Source: Jaapia argillacea MUCL 33604 (taxonomy: Eukaryota > Basidiomycota > Agaricomycetes > Jaapiales > Jaapiaceae). From it: a stretch of 64,000 nt of DNA. The notes below the pieces were generated by a model, which made no database searches, was not told the origin of the DNA, and worked only from the letters and a program-made list of their open reading frames with translations. Position numbers and translations under genes: made by a program. The stretch covers positions 797,558 to 861,557 of the forward strand of contig KL197720.1 of the NCBI GenBank assembly GCA_000697665.1, read 5' to 3'. Positions 22,819 to 33,573 of the stretch are shown here, in pieces; the first letter of the stretch is position 1, and every line of letters begins with the position of its first letter.

Positions 22819-25800
22819 TCACATGGTGCCAGGCTGGTGGGGGGGAGGGAAATGGGCCGATGACTGCACAAATATGGAAGGGGTCGGAGACGGTATAGAG
22901 TAGGATGACGAGCCGTCATCTGATGGCGAGTAAGGAGTTATCGGGCTAATGATACTCGCATAATAAGGACCGGAATTCGTTGGATCAGGTGTACAAGGCG
23001 AGTAGGCGGTAGTTGACTGAGTCGCAGGTGATAAGGAGGTTGCATCAATCGACAGGCGTTGTCGCCGGTTGTTGTTCGTGTGGATAATTGGCGCGACAAG
23101 GTCAGTATTAATTGTGAGGTTGATGCTCTGAGACAGCGACTGCTCCGCGGAGTCGTGTCGCGACGTAAGTGGAATATGAGAGTGTGCTGTGGCGGAAGGA
23201 GATGAGCGGGACATTTTCGTTCTCCGATTGAATGCGAACTTCGTCATGGTCGGTCTCCAGAAAGAAGACATAACTTTGCTCGGACGGGAGGATGAAGAAG
23301 GAAGGTGACAGATGGGCAGAGATACGCCATCTGTTTCTTGACCCCCAGAAGACGTCCCTTCGGTTGATACAGGGGTCTTATCCGCACCTGGAAGGGTCGA
23401 TAATAGTGTTCCGTCGGTAGGAGTGGTCGTTAGGGGAGAGGGCTCAAAGGACAAGCACTGTGAGGATTGAAGGACGTCGAGCGGGGAATCCGTGCACCCA
23501 AAAGGACGGGTGGGCGCCGTTTGCTCGTGACTTGAAACCGAGTTTTTCACTGGAATCGCAGACGACGTCGAAGAGGACCGGACCGGAGATGAACCAAGAG
23601 CTGAGCCAAGCTCATCCTCCAAGAGTAGTCTACCAGTGACCGTGGCTGGCCTGTCGGACGGTTCCCTCCGGCAGCATTTTTCAATGAAGGACCACAATAG
23701 ATCTGAGATCCCGTCGTCGACCTGGTTAGCAGTTCGACGAAGCTCTAGACCCTGGGAGGCAGCCTTCAGACAAAACGATCTACAGTCAATTTCTGGGAAG
23801 GGGGGTTTTCCTGTGCACAGCTACGGGCGTATCAGCAACGTGGTAGGGGTTAGGTACAAGAAACACTGACTTCTATACAGACACACCCGAAGGCGTATAC
23901 ATCACTCGAAAATGTTCTTTTAAACTGGAGCCCGAACTCTTCTGGAAAGAGCAGTTCAGGCGCCATCCATTTTATGGTGCCATCCTGGGTTGATGCAGGT
24001 CCCGTAGCGTCGGCACAATACGCCAAGCCGAAATCAGCCAAAAGAATATGAAGCGTGTCACTCAGAAGGATATTATTCTGTAGAGGAGACAGAAGCAATT
24101 GAGTTTCAGTAAGCGTAAAGAAGATAAGGGAACCCACCCCACGCAAGTCGCCATGGACTATGCCCTTTGCATGCAAATAGTGAAGACCTTCGGAAATTTC
24201 AAGCAACTGTTCGCATAATTAGTACATCGTCCTCCACTTCATAAGTTTACGCACCATCTTCTTGAGCTCAAGGCTTTTCGGCCCATTATTTTGCATATAG
24301 GTGACCACGTCGCCATTTTGCATCCACGGTGAGACAAGACAGAAGAACGGGGAGAAAGTCATGGTATCGATCCCCATAAACGGTAGGATGCGAGGATGCT
24401 CAAGTTGTTGCCAAGTGAGTGCTTCGCGAAAGAATATCTAATGAAGCATGTTGAAATGTGGCTGAGTGAGTGGATATCTCAACCACTCACATTCCGAATT
24501 CGCACTTTGGCTTTTGGATCACTGTAGATCCGCAAGCGTTTCAAGGCAACAAAAACGTCGCCACACTTCCCTTTGTAAATATCTGCGAAGCCTCCGCCTG
24601 TGATATGCGTGACTTCACGAGTGTCTGAGGGTGTGACGAAGATAGAAGGCGGAAGCTTCCCAGACCGTTGGGATAGTTTGACCATCATACGATAAATAGA
24701 CCGCCGAAGAACTTTGTCCGCAGATAAAATGGGTTGGGTTTCAAGTAGTGGGTGGATAGTGGATTGTTCCCGATCCATTCCTTGTAACTCTGGAAAGGTG
24801 TCCAATACCTACGTCAGCCGACCCCGGTAAGCTATCGACAGCCAAAATCATCAAGAGACCTTTCAACCTACGTTCTGCAATAGAATAAGAAACGTCTCCG
24901 CCTCCGTTCCAAGCAAGCTCAGAACAATATCTTTCTCACATGTTGACGTGCAAATGTGCTGCAACAGACGCATCATATCCTGTTCATCCTTTCTCAAGGC
25001 TGTGATGATGTCGGCTGCATCTACTTTGAGATCTGAGACGGCCTGAAGTGACACTGTCAAATTCCGCCTGAGATACTGATTGATAGAGATTGGCTTACCC
25101 CACGCAGGAAAAGAAAGAACTCGTGGCTGAAAAGTAACATGTGCACGTTGCCAGAGCATTGAGAAAGCGTGGAGAGTCGCTGGTGCCATTCAGTGACCGA
25201 ACGGTTTATGTGGTCGATTCCACTAGGTATGATCAGCTATCACCAAGCTTGTATAACACAGGGACCCTTACCTGTTATCAGAACCTCCTGTGATCTTTCG
25301 CGCCTCCTGTATCACCAATGATGCAAGATTCTGCGACAAGCCAGCACAGTGGTGGTTAGTGGAATAGGTAGATTGCAGAAAGCTCACCCGGTGAATAGTG
25401 GGCAGCGTGCCCTGTAACATCTCCTCCGTGGCGGACGCCGTTGTGGGCTCGAAGGTCAGCCACGGGGCAGACGGCGCGAGTTGTTCGTCGAGGTGGCAAA
25501 AGCCTGCAAAGGCAAAGCCCCGTAACATAGACGCCCAACCCCTCCAGAATAGGATCCGACCCTGTGATCCAAGAAAGGAATCGACATTTAGACGAATATC
25601 TATCTGCACCAAACATTATGGTCAATGCGCCCAAGCTCGTCTCGGTGAAAGTGATTGGTATGCATCTCCTATTGGTGCTCCTCTGACCACTAGCATGCAA
25701 AAGAGCTCAAAGTGCAAAGGATATTCTGAGGGGAGCTCGTGTTTTTCCCTACATCGAATTCTAGCTCACGAGGCGGGGAAGTGGTACCAGTCCTGAATCC

Positions 25801-26070
25801 GAGGGTTTCGGGGATTTGGAAGGAGGTTTCAAAGGATACTGAGTCCGCCTTAAACGAGACATGGTACAACGGTCCGAGGTCAGAAGAGTTGTGAATCAGA
25901 TCCAGATGTAGCAATCCGTTTGCCTGCGGGATGGTGCAACTGGAGAACTCGAGCCTCGGAGAAACAGAAACAGGGTTTCAGTGCAGGATCCTTGTCCGAG
26001 ACTTCCTCGCAGTTGACGATGAAGTTGCGTTCATGAATTTCACATGACCAGTTCGCTTTCCGGTACTCAT
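22819..26070 (-). CDS. tyrosine-kinase-like protein kinase fused to a calcium-ATPase N-terminal copy
   Basis: This is a multi-exon gene. The start at 26070 follows from joining MSTGKRTGHVKF... through a 48-nt intron to ...ARKLEFSSCTIPQ. An N-terminal part of unknown fold is followed by a helical region, then a kinase domain. That domain has a glycine loop GGGFADIYKG, the lysine in VALKRLR, the catalytic loop HGDLRG (HGD instead of HRD, common in fungal TKL kinases), DFG in LADFGLAY, and APE in IKWMAPELL. The last exon (22819-23697) carries the final kinase helices (SDRPATV). Without interruption it then runs into a segment resembling the pump N-terminus, including an identical PYSPSDDGSSS. 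The frame closes just after SSAHF. Kinase activity is plausible. Middle exon borders are approximate. Confidence 0.78.
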
Positions 26071-26203
26071 CTAACCGTTGGCGTCAAGCCCGTCCTCCTC
26101 AAATACTGATGCCAACAACATCGGGCATAGACCATTTGAGGCCGAATCCCCCATCATAAAAACACTGAGTTCTTCCCCCATTCCAATACATTGCCGAAAC
26201 TCT

Positions 26204-27292
26204 ATGTCCTACCCACTTTCCCTCCCAACTACCCAGCCCCTGATTACTGTCACCCACCGTTGGTACATTTATTCTCTTCTCCGGAACCGTCTCCCATTTG
26301 ACCCCTGAAGCATCTCCCACAACATGGATCATCGAGCTACATAACGGAGAAGATAGTCGTTTGACGACTACTTTGATTGACCAGGGCTTGAAACCTGCCT
26401 TGGACGCCGTGGAGAAGCATTGGCGGAATGACCGGACGAAAGCCATGGCTGCTGCCGACAAGAACGGAGGGAAAGGTGCGCTGATTATCGTAGGGAAGAG
26501 GAATCAGAGTAAATTCTTCAGCAATGGTGAGATAGTCGTTTGAATCACTTCTCCTGACGATTGTTCACATCTTGACTAGGTCTCGATTATGACAGTATCA
26601 AGAACGATGCAAACTTCTTCACTCGTGAGGTTCTCTTTGTTAGCGGAAGAGTTGCATGTTCACTTCCCAATAGTCACTTTCAACCCGCTCCTGAAGCGTG
26701 TCTTGTCTTTCCCAAGTGAGTCGCCGATGCATCAGATGTAATTTCCTCTCAAACTCACGCGAAACCGCATGGTCCACAGTCCCGACAATTGCCGCAATTA
26801 ATGGCCACTGTTTCGCAGCAGGGATGATACTCAGCCTTGCATGTGACTACCGCATCATGACCGATGGCAGCAAACGAAACACATGGATGAGCATGAACGA
26901 AGTCTTCTTTGGTGCGCCCTGGCCACTCTCTTTCGCTTCTCTCCTGCGTGCCAAGATTGGAGACGCCCGTCTTCACCGCAAAATCGCATTGGAGGGCCAT
27001 CGATTTACACCAGCCGAAGCTTTGGAGGTTGGGTTGGTGGATTCAATCGTCAAAGGAGATACCGCTGCTATACTTGAGAAGGCTCAAGAAGTAGCTGACC
27101 GAGTATGTGGTAATGCAAGCGCCGGTGTTTGGGGATTGATCAAGGTAAGTCCTGGTGCGGCAGTCTGGCATGCAATCGCTGATGGATGTCCTACAGCATG
27201 ATTTGTATCGAGACGCGATGGATGGGTGCGATCGTGAACTCAGACATGTCACCGAACGAATGTACGACGCTGCCGCCAAAGCTCGACTGTGA
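26204..27292 (+). CDS. enoyl-CoA hydratase/isomerase family protein, probably peroxisomal
   Basis: Six exons (26204-26258, 26311-26526, 26580-26624, 26674-26715, 26780-27144, 27197-27292) give 272 aa. The crotonase fold signature is clear: IPTIAAINGHCFAAGMILSL followed by ACDYRIM. The domain order and the SNGLDYDSI and NPLLKRVLSFP segments fit the Eci1/PECI type, which shifts double bonds of unsaturated enoyl-CoA during beta-oxidation. The protein ends in ARL, a match to the type 1 peroxisomal targeting signal. The exact reaction (isomerase or hydratase) is not settled by the residues I can see. It is divergent from the kinase gene, with only 133 bp between start codons. Confidence 0.87.
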
Positions 27293-27841
27293 TTTCTGAT
27301 TCATTTCTATTTCTTCTCGGATCTGCTTCGTCTTTGTATTATATCTACACTTCACCCCAAACCAATCACCTTGGATCTTTCTGATTACTTGCTGCAAGGG
27401 AGATGGGCTGACTGTTGGTTACATTTGTGGTATCTCCGTCGCCATGGTAGTGAGGTGAAGAGAGAATGATTTCCGATTGTCCGTTGCGGTCAAGTTGCGG
27501 CGCAAGCAGCTAGTCGCACCGCCCATCTCACAAGCCTTTGAAAAGCTGAAGCGGAGCGCCCACTTACAATTACCAATGATCCATCAAATTCGATTTCATG
27601 GGTCTAATGCGGGAACCTTGACAGACAGCTTTGTGCTTCATTCGCTGATGAATGCCATCACCAAGCACTGCAATGAACCGTACGGAGAGGAATTCAATTC
27701 TTTCTTACACGTGTACAACTCTGCTGCGTGGCCCTCTAAGCCTTCCCAAGCCTTCTTTGAATGACCCATTGTGGTAACTATGGAAGAACAAACGGAAAAA
27801 TGGACACCGGTTTGAGGGTGCCACCCGGCAGACGCCAAGCG
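27293..27841. other. intergenic region
   Basis: This interval holds the 3' flank of the isomerase gene and the distal promoter of the protease gene. The small frames (27477-27764 and others) have no recognisable content. Confidence 0.45.
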
Positions 27842-27848
27842 TATAAAA
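27842..27848 (+). promoter_or_regulatory. TATA box of the aspartic protease gene
   Basis: TATAAAA lies 206 bp before the protease ATG and is followed by a long pyrimidine-rich tract (about 27870-28020). This is the usual architecture of strong fungal promoters. Confidence 0.55.
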
Positions 27849-28053
27849 GTGGTTCATTCCGCAACCTAGCCTTCACCCTTCCCTCCTCCCTTCCTCCTCC
27901 CTTCCTCATTCCAATCCTCGAGGCTGGGCCTCCTTTCTTTCCTTGTTTTCTTTTATCCTTCACTCGTTCTTTCATCTTCTCTCTTCCACGCCCGCATTTC
28001 TCAGTCCCAGCAAGTTTTTTTTAAACCAATCATCGATTATTGTGCAGGACACT

Positions 28054-29958
28054 ATGCAGTTCACCCTCTCCTTCACCACTCTGCTTCTGGCAAGCTTGCT
28101 CGTCCTCAATGTTCAGGCGCTTCCCGTGAGACGGGACGCTGGAATGATCACTTTGCCCCTGAAACGGATTCATCAGGCTCGAGATGATATCCATCCGCAG
28201 ATGGTCAGTACCGAAATCCCCATCAAATCCACTTCTATTAACTGACCAACGACGGATATCTAGCTCTTGCAGCAACACATTAACCGTGGTCAGCGTCGTC
28301 TTGCCCGTATGACCGGCCGTCAGGCGCCCTCCGAGGAGCAGTTCCAGGCCAACATCCACAACCGCATGTTCCTCATGCCTTCGGGCCCTGGCTCGCACAC
28401 GCCCAGTAAGCGGTATAATCGTCAGGGATCCAAGGCCCCCACCAAGTAAGTCGACGATCTTGTCTTCGTTGTTTCGTGGAGTTGACATCCGCTCCTTGTC
28501 ATCCAGCCAGGCTGATGCAGGCGGCATCGCTGCGGGTATTGTTGCCGGCATCAACGCTGCCGGCGGCGGATCCTCCAACGGCACTACCACCAACACCACC
28601 AACACCACCACCACCACCACTGCTACCACCACTGCTACCGGTGCTACTCCTTCTGGTGCTGGGTTCAGCCAGGTCGATCTCACTGCCTTGGAAAATGGCG
28701 GTTTGACTCCTGCTGGTAACCCCTCCGCGTCCAACTCCTTGGGACTTGACATTGAGTACGTTACCTCTCATTGGAGGTTTGATTTCGCTAATGACTGCCG
28801 ACTCGTAGAGCCAATGATGTTGGATACATTGCGACCGTTCAAATGGGTACACCACCAAGGGATTTCAAGTTGCTCATGGACTCTGGATCCGCCGATCTCT
28901 GGGTCGGAGCCGAGAACTGTACCTCACAGGGTGGTAACTGCGTAAGTCGGGACTGCCGTTGGTATCCGCGCGTGTCGTGCTGACTGGTTGCACAGGGACC
29001 CCATACCTTCCTTGGCCCCGCAAGCTCATCTTCGTTCGTCGACACTGGAAAACAGTTTCAGGTTACCTACGGCTCAGGTGCCGTCGCTGGCGACATCGTT
29101 ACCGACGACATCTCGATCGCCGGCCTCGCTCTCAACACACACACTTTCGGTGTTGCCACCCAAGAGACTGTTGACTTCTCCGCCAGCAGTGTTCCTTTTG
29201 ACGGTTTGATGGGTCTCGCTCAATCGGTATGTTGTGATATGGAATATCGAACAGTTCTGTTGACAAGCATCGTTTCTATCAGACCTTATCGCAACAACAA
29301 ACCTTAACCCCCGTCGAATCTCTTGCGAAAGCTGGTCTCATCACTGAAGCCATCACTTCCTTCAAGATTTCCCGTCTGGCTGACCAGAAGAACGACGGTG
29401 AAATCACCTTTGGTGGTCTTGATACTACGAAATTCGACCAGGCTACTCTCACAACCTTTGCCAACGTCAACACTCAAGGTTTCTGGGAGGGCGCCGTTGG
29501 CTCCATTGCTGCTGATGGCACAGACCTCGGCTTGACCGGACGCACTGCCATCCTCGACACTGGAACCACCCTCATCATTGCTCCCGCTACTGATGCTGCT
29601 GCTGTGCACGCTGCCATCCCAGGATCCCAGAGTGATGGTCAGGGTGGGTTCACGATCCCTTGCACCACCACCACGGTTGTCTCTTTGTCCTTTGGGGGCA
29701 CCGTTTTCACCATCGATCCGAGGGATTTGGCCTTTGCTCCCGTTAACAACAATGATCTCACGGGTACTTGCGTGTCTGGCATCTCATCCGGTCAAATTGG
29801 AGGTGCTACCGAGTGGCTGGTGCGTATCGACTTTCGTGAGGCAGATCATGGGGTACTAAATGTGAAATTGCTTTCAGGTCGGTGATGTCTTCTTGAAGAA
29901 TGCATACTTCTCCACCGACGTGGGGAAGAACCAGATCTCGCTCGCGAAGCTTGTTTGA
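28054..29958 (+). CDS. secreted pepsin-type aspartic protease (A1 family)
   Basis: Seven exons (28054-28203, 28264-28445, 28507-28755, 28809-28941, 28996-29226, 29283-29819, 29878-29958) give 520 aa. A signal peptide (MQFTLSFTTLLLASLLVLN, cut near residue 22) precedes a basic propeptide. A Thr/Asn-rich linker lies at about residues 125-145. The mature enzyme has both active-site aspartates: Asp 218 in DSGSADLW and Asp 407 in DTGTTLI. The flap region is VTYGSGAV. Cys pairs flank the sites (ENCTSQGGNC; IPC...GTC). The protein ends near KNQISLAKLV with no GPI-type tail, so it should be released into the medium or vacuole. It has the usual length for the family apart from the long pro region. Confidence 0.93.
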
Positions 29959-30362
29959 GCTTTCTCATCTGCCTTGATGGTCGGAGGGAATACTGCTACT
30001 GAAGCTATACGTTTTGCTAATATCGATGAACTCTTGCTATACTGTGTATTTGCATCCTTATGTCCACTTGCTGAGCAACGACTTTTCCCACCCTTTTCCC
30101 CAGAGGGCCAGAATCCACATTCCCGAAGATGTGCACACAGCAGAAGAATGAATTTTTTTCGTGTTGCATGTGGTGCTCCAGAGATTCAGAGATCGACATA
30201 CGGAATGCGGAAATTTGAGTGGCGTCTATATTTACGAGAGTCGAGGGTGGTGGCCTGTGTTGGAAGGTCGACGGGTCCTGATCGCAATGCGCTGCTGAGA
30301 GATAGTATTCATCGAAATCTCGGGCACGCTGTGGTGCTCCTCGTCGTCTCCATGGCTCTACA

Positions 30363-30368
30363 TGACTC
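30363..30368 (+). promoter_or_regulatory. TGACTC element, candidate Gcn4/CPC1 site
   Basis: TGACTC is the core of the amino-acid-starvation site bound by Gcn4/CPC1-type bZIP factors. It lies about 215 bp before the homocitrate synthase ATG. Confidence 0.4.
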
Positions 30369-30495
30369 TACAAGGCAACTACAATGTATATTTTGTGAGA
30401 GAAATATACGGCAAGCACGCAAAAGTGGCGCAAACGTCAAGGGGAAGTCGGCCGAAAGGGTGGGAAATGCCGAGGGTTCACCAATTTAGAGCAGA

Positions 30496-30501
30496 TGACT
30501 C
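30496..30501 (+). promoter_or_regulatory. second TGACTC element, candidate Gcn4/CPC1 site
   Basis: This is a second TGACTC (context GATGACTCG), 82 bp before the ATG at 30583. Two copies upstream of a lysine-biosynthesis gene fit general amino acid control. Confidence 0.45.
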
Positions 30502-30582
30502 GTCGAAATCACTTTTCCAGCTTGAAAAGTTTGCACTTTGGTTCTCTGCCTATATTCCTGCCTCTCGTTTATAAAGTCCAAA

Positions 30583-32380
30583 ATGTGTCCTCATGCCAAC
30601 AGCGATTCTATCCCTACTTCACAAACCGAGATGGTTGCAGTCGACATTTCTTCACCCAAGGTCAACGCCGTCAACGGGGTTAATGGTGCCAATGGTCATG
30701 GAGGGTCCCATCCCAGCCATCAGCAGCGCCGAAATCCCTATGCACCCCGCGCATCCGACTTCTTGAACAACGTCTCCAACTTCAAAATCATTGAGAGCAC
30801 CCTTCGAGGTTCGTGGTGTTATTTTATGACGTCACTTACAGCATCGATGTACTCACCATCGTCTTCCATCGAGTAGAAGGGGAGCAATTCGCGAACGCAT
30901 TCTTTGACACCAACACTAAAATCGCGATTGCCAAGGCCCTCGATGCTTTCGGTGTCGATTACATCGAACTTACCTCCCCCGCCGCATCCGAACAGTCCCG
31001 CCGCGATTGTGAGGCCATCTGCAAGCTTGGTCTCAAGGCCAAGATCCTCACTCACATCCGGTGTCACATGGATGATGCCCGAATCGCCGTCGAGACGGGT
31101 GTCGATGGTGTCGACGTTGTTATCGGCACATCATCATTCCTCCGTGAATTCTCACACGGAAAGGACATGTCGTACATCACCAAGACTGCCATCGAGGTCA
31201 TCCAGTTCGTCAAGAGCAGGGGGATTGAAGTCCGATTCTCAACTGAGGATTCCTTCCGATCTGATTTGGTCGATTTGCTGTCGATCTACCAGACAGTCGA
31301 TAAGATCGGAGTGAATCGGGTGGGTATTGCGGACACCGTTGGGTGTGCAAACCCTCGACAGGTGTACGAACTTGTGAGGACACTGAGAGGTGTTGTCGCT
31401 TGTGATATCGAGATTCATTTGCACAATGATACTGGAATGGGTGAGTTGAATCCTGATTTATGAAGGTCCACCGTTTCTCACATTGCTTCTTTCCCAAGCG
31501 ATTGCGAACGCCTACACTGCGCTGGAAGCCGGTGCGACACACATCGACACGTGTAAGTAGTCTATCAGTTCCCCGAATAGCTCTGTCTCAATTGAATTGT
31601 TTCAGCGGTTCTGGGCATCGGTGAACGTGTCGGAATCACCCCTCTTGGGGGTCTGGTGGCATGCCTCTATGCTGCTAATCCCGAGTATGTCAAGTCCAAG
31701 TATAATCTCCCCATGCTCCGTGAAATCGAGAACTTGGTCGCCGAAGCTGTGGAAGTCAACATTCCTTTCATGAACCCCATCACGTAAGTAATCTTTGGAT
31801 TTTTCCATTCCCTCAAGCTTATTCGTCGCTTCCGTAGGGGTTACTGTGCCTTCACGCACAAGGCTGGTATCCACGCCAAAGCAATTTTGAACAACCCCAG
31901 CACTTACGAGATCCTTCGACCTGAGGACTTTGGATTGACCCGATATGTCTCCATTGGGTGCGTTGTTTCCTCTTGTCACTCAGGTCTGGAATCTGACTTT
32001 GTATTTGTTGTATAGCCATCGTTTAACGGGTTGGAATGCCGTCAAGTCTCGTGTAGAACAGCTTGGTCTCACCCTAACGGACGAGGAGGTTCGTTGGGAA
32101 ATTCTCTCTTTTGTTTGAAATTCCTCTCATTTTTTCCCTTCAGATCAAGGACGCCACGGCCAAGATCAAGGAGCTCGCCGATGTGCGCACTCAATCAATG
32201 GACGATGTTGACTCTCTCCTCCGAGTCTACCATTCGGGTATCCAATCCGGAGAGCTCGCTGTTGGACAGAAGGAAGCTCTCGACCGATTGCTCAGGGAGC
32301 ACCGCGAAGAACAGCACGCTCGTCAACGATCATTGTCGAATGGGAAGGGTGTCGCGGCTGCTGTTGCAGCTGCAGCATAG
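30583..32380 (+). CDS. LYS20: homocitrate synthase (LYS20/LYS21 type)
   Basis: Seven exons (30583-30808, 30877-31440, 31499-31552, 31606-31783, 31838-31957, 32016-32088, 32144-32380) give 408 aa. It condenses acetyl-CoA with 2-oxoglutarate, the first step of the fungal alpha-aminoadipate route to lysine. The catalytic start of the TIM barrel is [15 protein letters not shown]. Other family motifs are HLHNDTGM and [10 protein letters not shown]. The C-terminus ends in an alanine-rich tail. The first 70 residues are Asn/Gly/His-rich and poorly conserved. The TATAAA at 30570 lies too close to the first ATG, so a start at the second Met (30631, MVAVDISSP) is possible. Likely regulation is by the two upstream TGACTC sites. 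Confidence 0.95.
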
Positions 32381-33573
32381 TTTCTTTGCCGCGTTTCTTG
32401 GGTTCGTTTGCTCGATCTGCTTTGATGTCAAAGTGGGTAAAACGTCCAGTCTGGGACGGGAGTGTATTTCTTGCATTGTGTCATATTCGATAATTCGCAC
32501 TCGTTATCATTGTTTTCTATCACCAACACCAAATGTACTGCAGATGTAGGAGGAGTTGTGTAACCACAAATGAATGCCATCGGAAGTTTTACGTTCAGCT
32601 TGATGGTGAGAAAGTGTTACTCCCTCCACTTCAGATCTTCAGACGCCTGACGCGGTGTCGACCACCACCATCGTTTGACCTTTCTTGAGTTGCTCCACAT
32701 CCCTTCTGTGTCACCATTTCTGGCATCGACTAGCATCGTACCCATCGATATGGGGAGAGATGCATCTGTGAGGAATATCTGTCGATGCAAAAATCCCTCC
32801 GGCCCTCCGTAAAATTCCCTCGCTGTTGAAGCCATGCCGCACGTAGGCGATGGATCCCCAAATAACTTTCGCTTTTCGTGATCCATCAGAGTACTGGAGC
32901 CCATGCTGGCATCCTCCGGTCAGCGCACCACTGCATGTTTGACCTGACATCGACAGCACGCCCCGGTGCCGAGAGCGGCCGACGTCTTTTGTTGGAAATG
33001 CGTCCAAAAGTGATTGAAAGGATGAGCAAGAAGCGCCCTGGAAATGCTTAGAAAAGGGCCATGTTTAGGCTGTAGGTCGATTCTTCTTTCTTACACGGTC
33101 GAGGATATCGATGATGCTCTCCAGCCCGTATTTTACCCACCCTCATTCCGAGTCCGGCCCATCCACCTTGAGCCGGCCTGCTGGGAAAATTGCACAATCC
33201 TGAACAAGTGGAGACGTGCGAGGGCAGCAATGTTTGCGGGCAGTCTTTGCAGCGGCCAAGACTCCAACCTCCCTTCACATCGGGAGCTTACACGAGGCAC
33301 GACTTATGGTTACGGCTACCCGTTAAGTTCGGCACGGAGATTGGCGCTTCGACCAACTTCTCCTGTGCTCTAGAAATGCTTGCTGATGACGGCTTGAACG
33401 GGTTCCAAATTTATCGTTCCTTCGACACATTGCCTCGGATGCGGCATGCCAGGTTTTACCTTGCTTTTATAAGATGTGTTCAATTTGAGTGAAGGCGTTC
33501 GCTAGCCTGTTCACCGTCCCAGTCCCTCGACCATCCCCCCCTCTTCCCTCCCCCCCCCCCCTCTTCTTCCTTC
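32381..33573. other. 1.2-kb intergenic region
   Basis: No gene seen. It ends in a C/T-rich tract with a run of about 12 C near 33551-33562, just before the GMC oxidoreductase ATG. The frame at 33044-33373 has no recognisable content. Confidence 0.5.

Larger units (their letters stand above)
29959..30582. other. promoter region of homocitrate synthase
   Basis: About 620 bp. The open frame 29974-30489 (+) has no recognisable domain and I treat it as chance. Two TGACTC elements (listed) are the notable content. A TATAAA at 30570-30575 lies only 7 bp before the first ATG. Confidence 0.5.

Noticed and set aside
22557-22898. 113-aa + strand open frame beside the pump
   Set aside because: It is antisense to the pump-derived segment of the kinase locus, which has clear homology on the minus strand.
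28030-28752. 240-aa minus-strand open frame with a Val run
   Set aside because: It is antisense to the aspartic protease pro region; the Val run mirrors the Thr/Asn linker codons.
33100-33330. possible structured RNA upstream of the GMC gene
   Set aside because: I tested it by eye for 5S rRNA and tRNA features and found neither box pattern nor consistent pairing.
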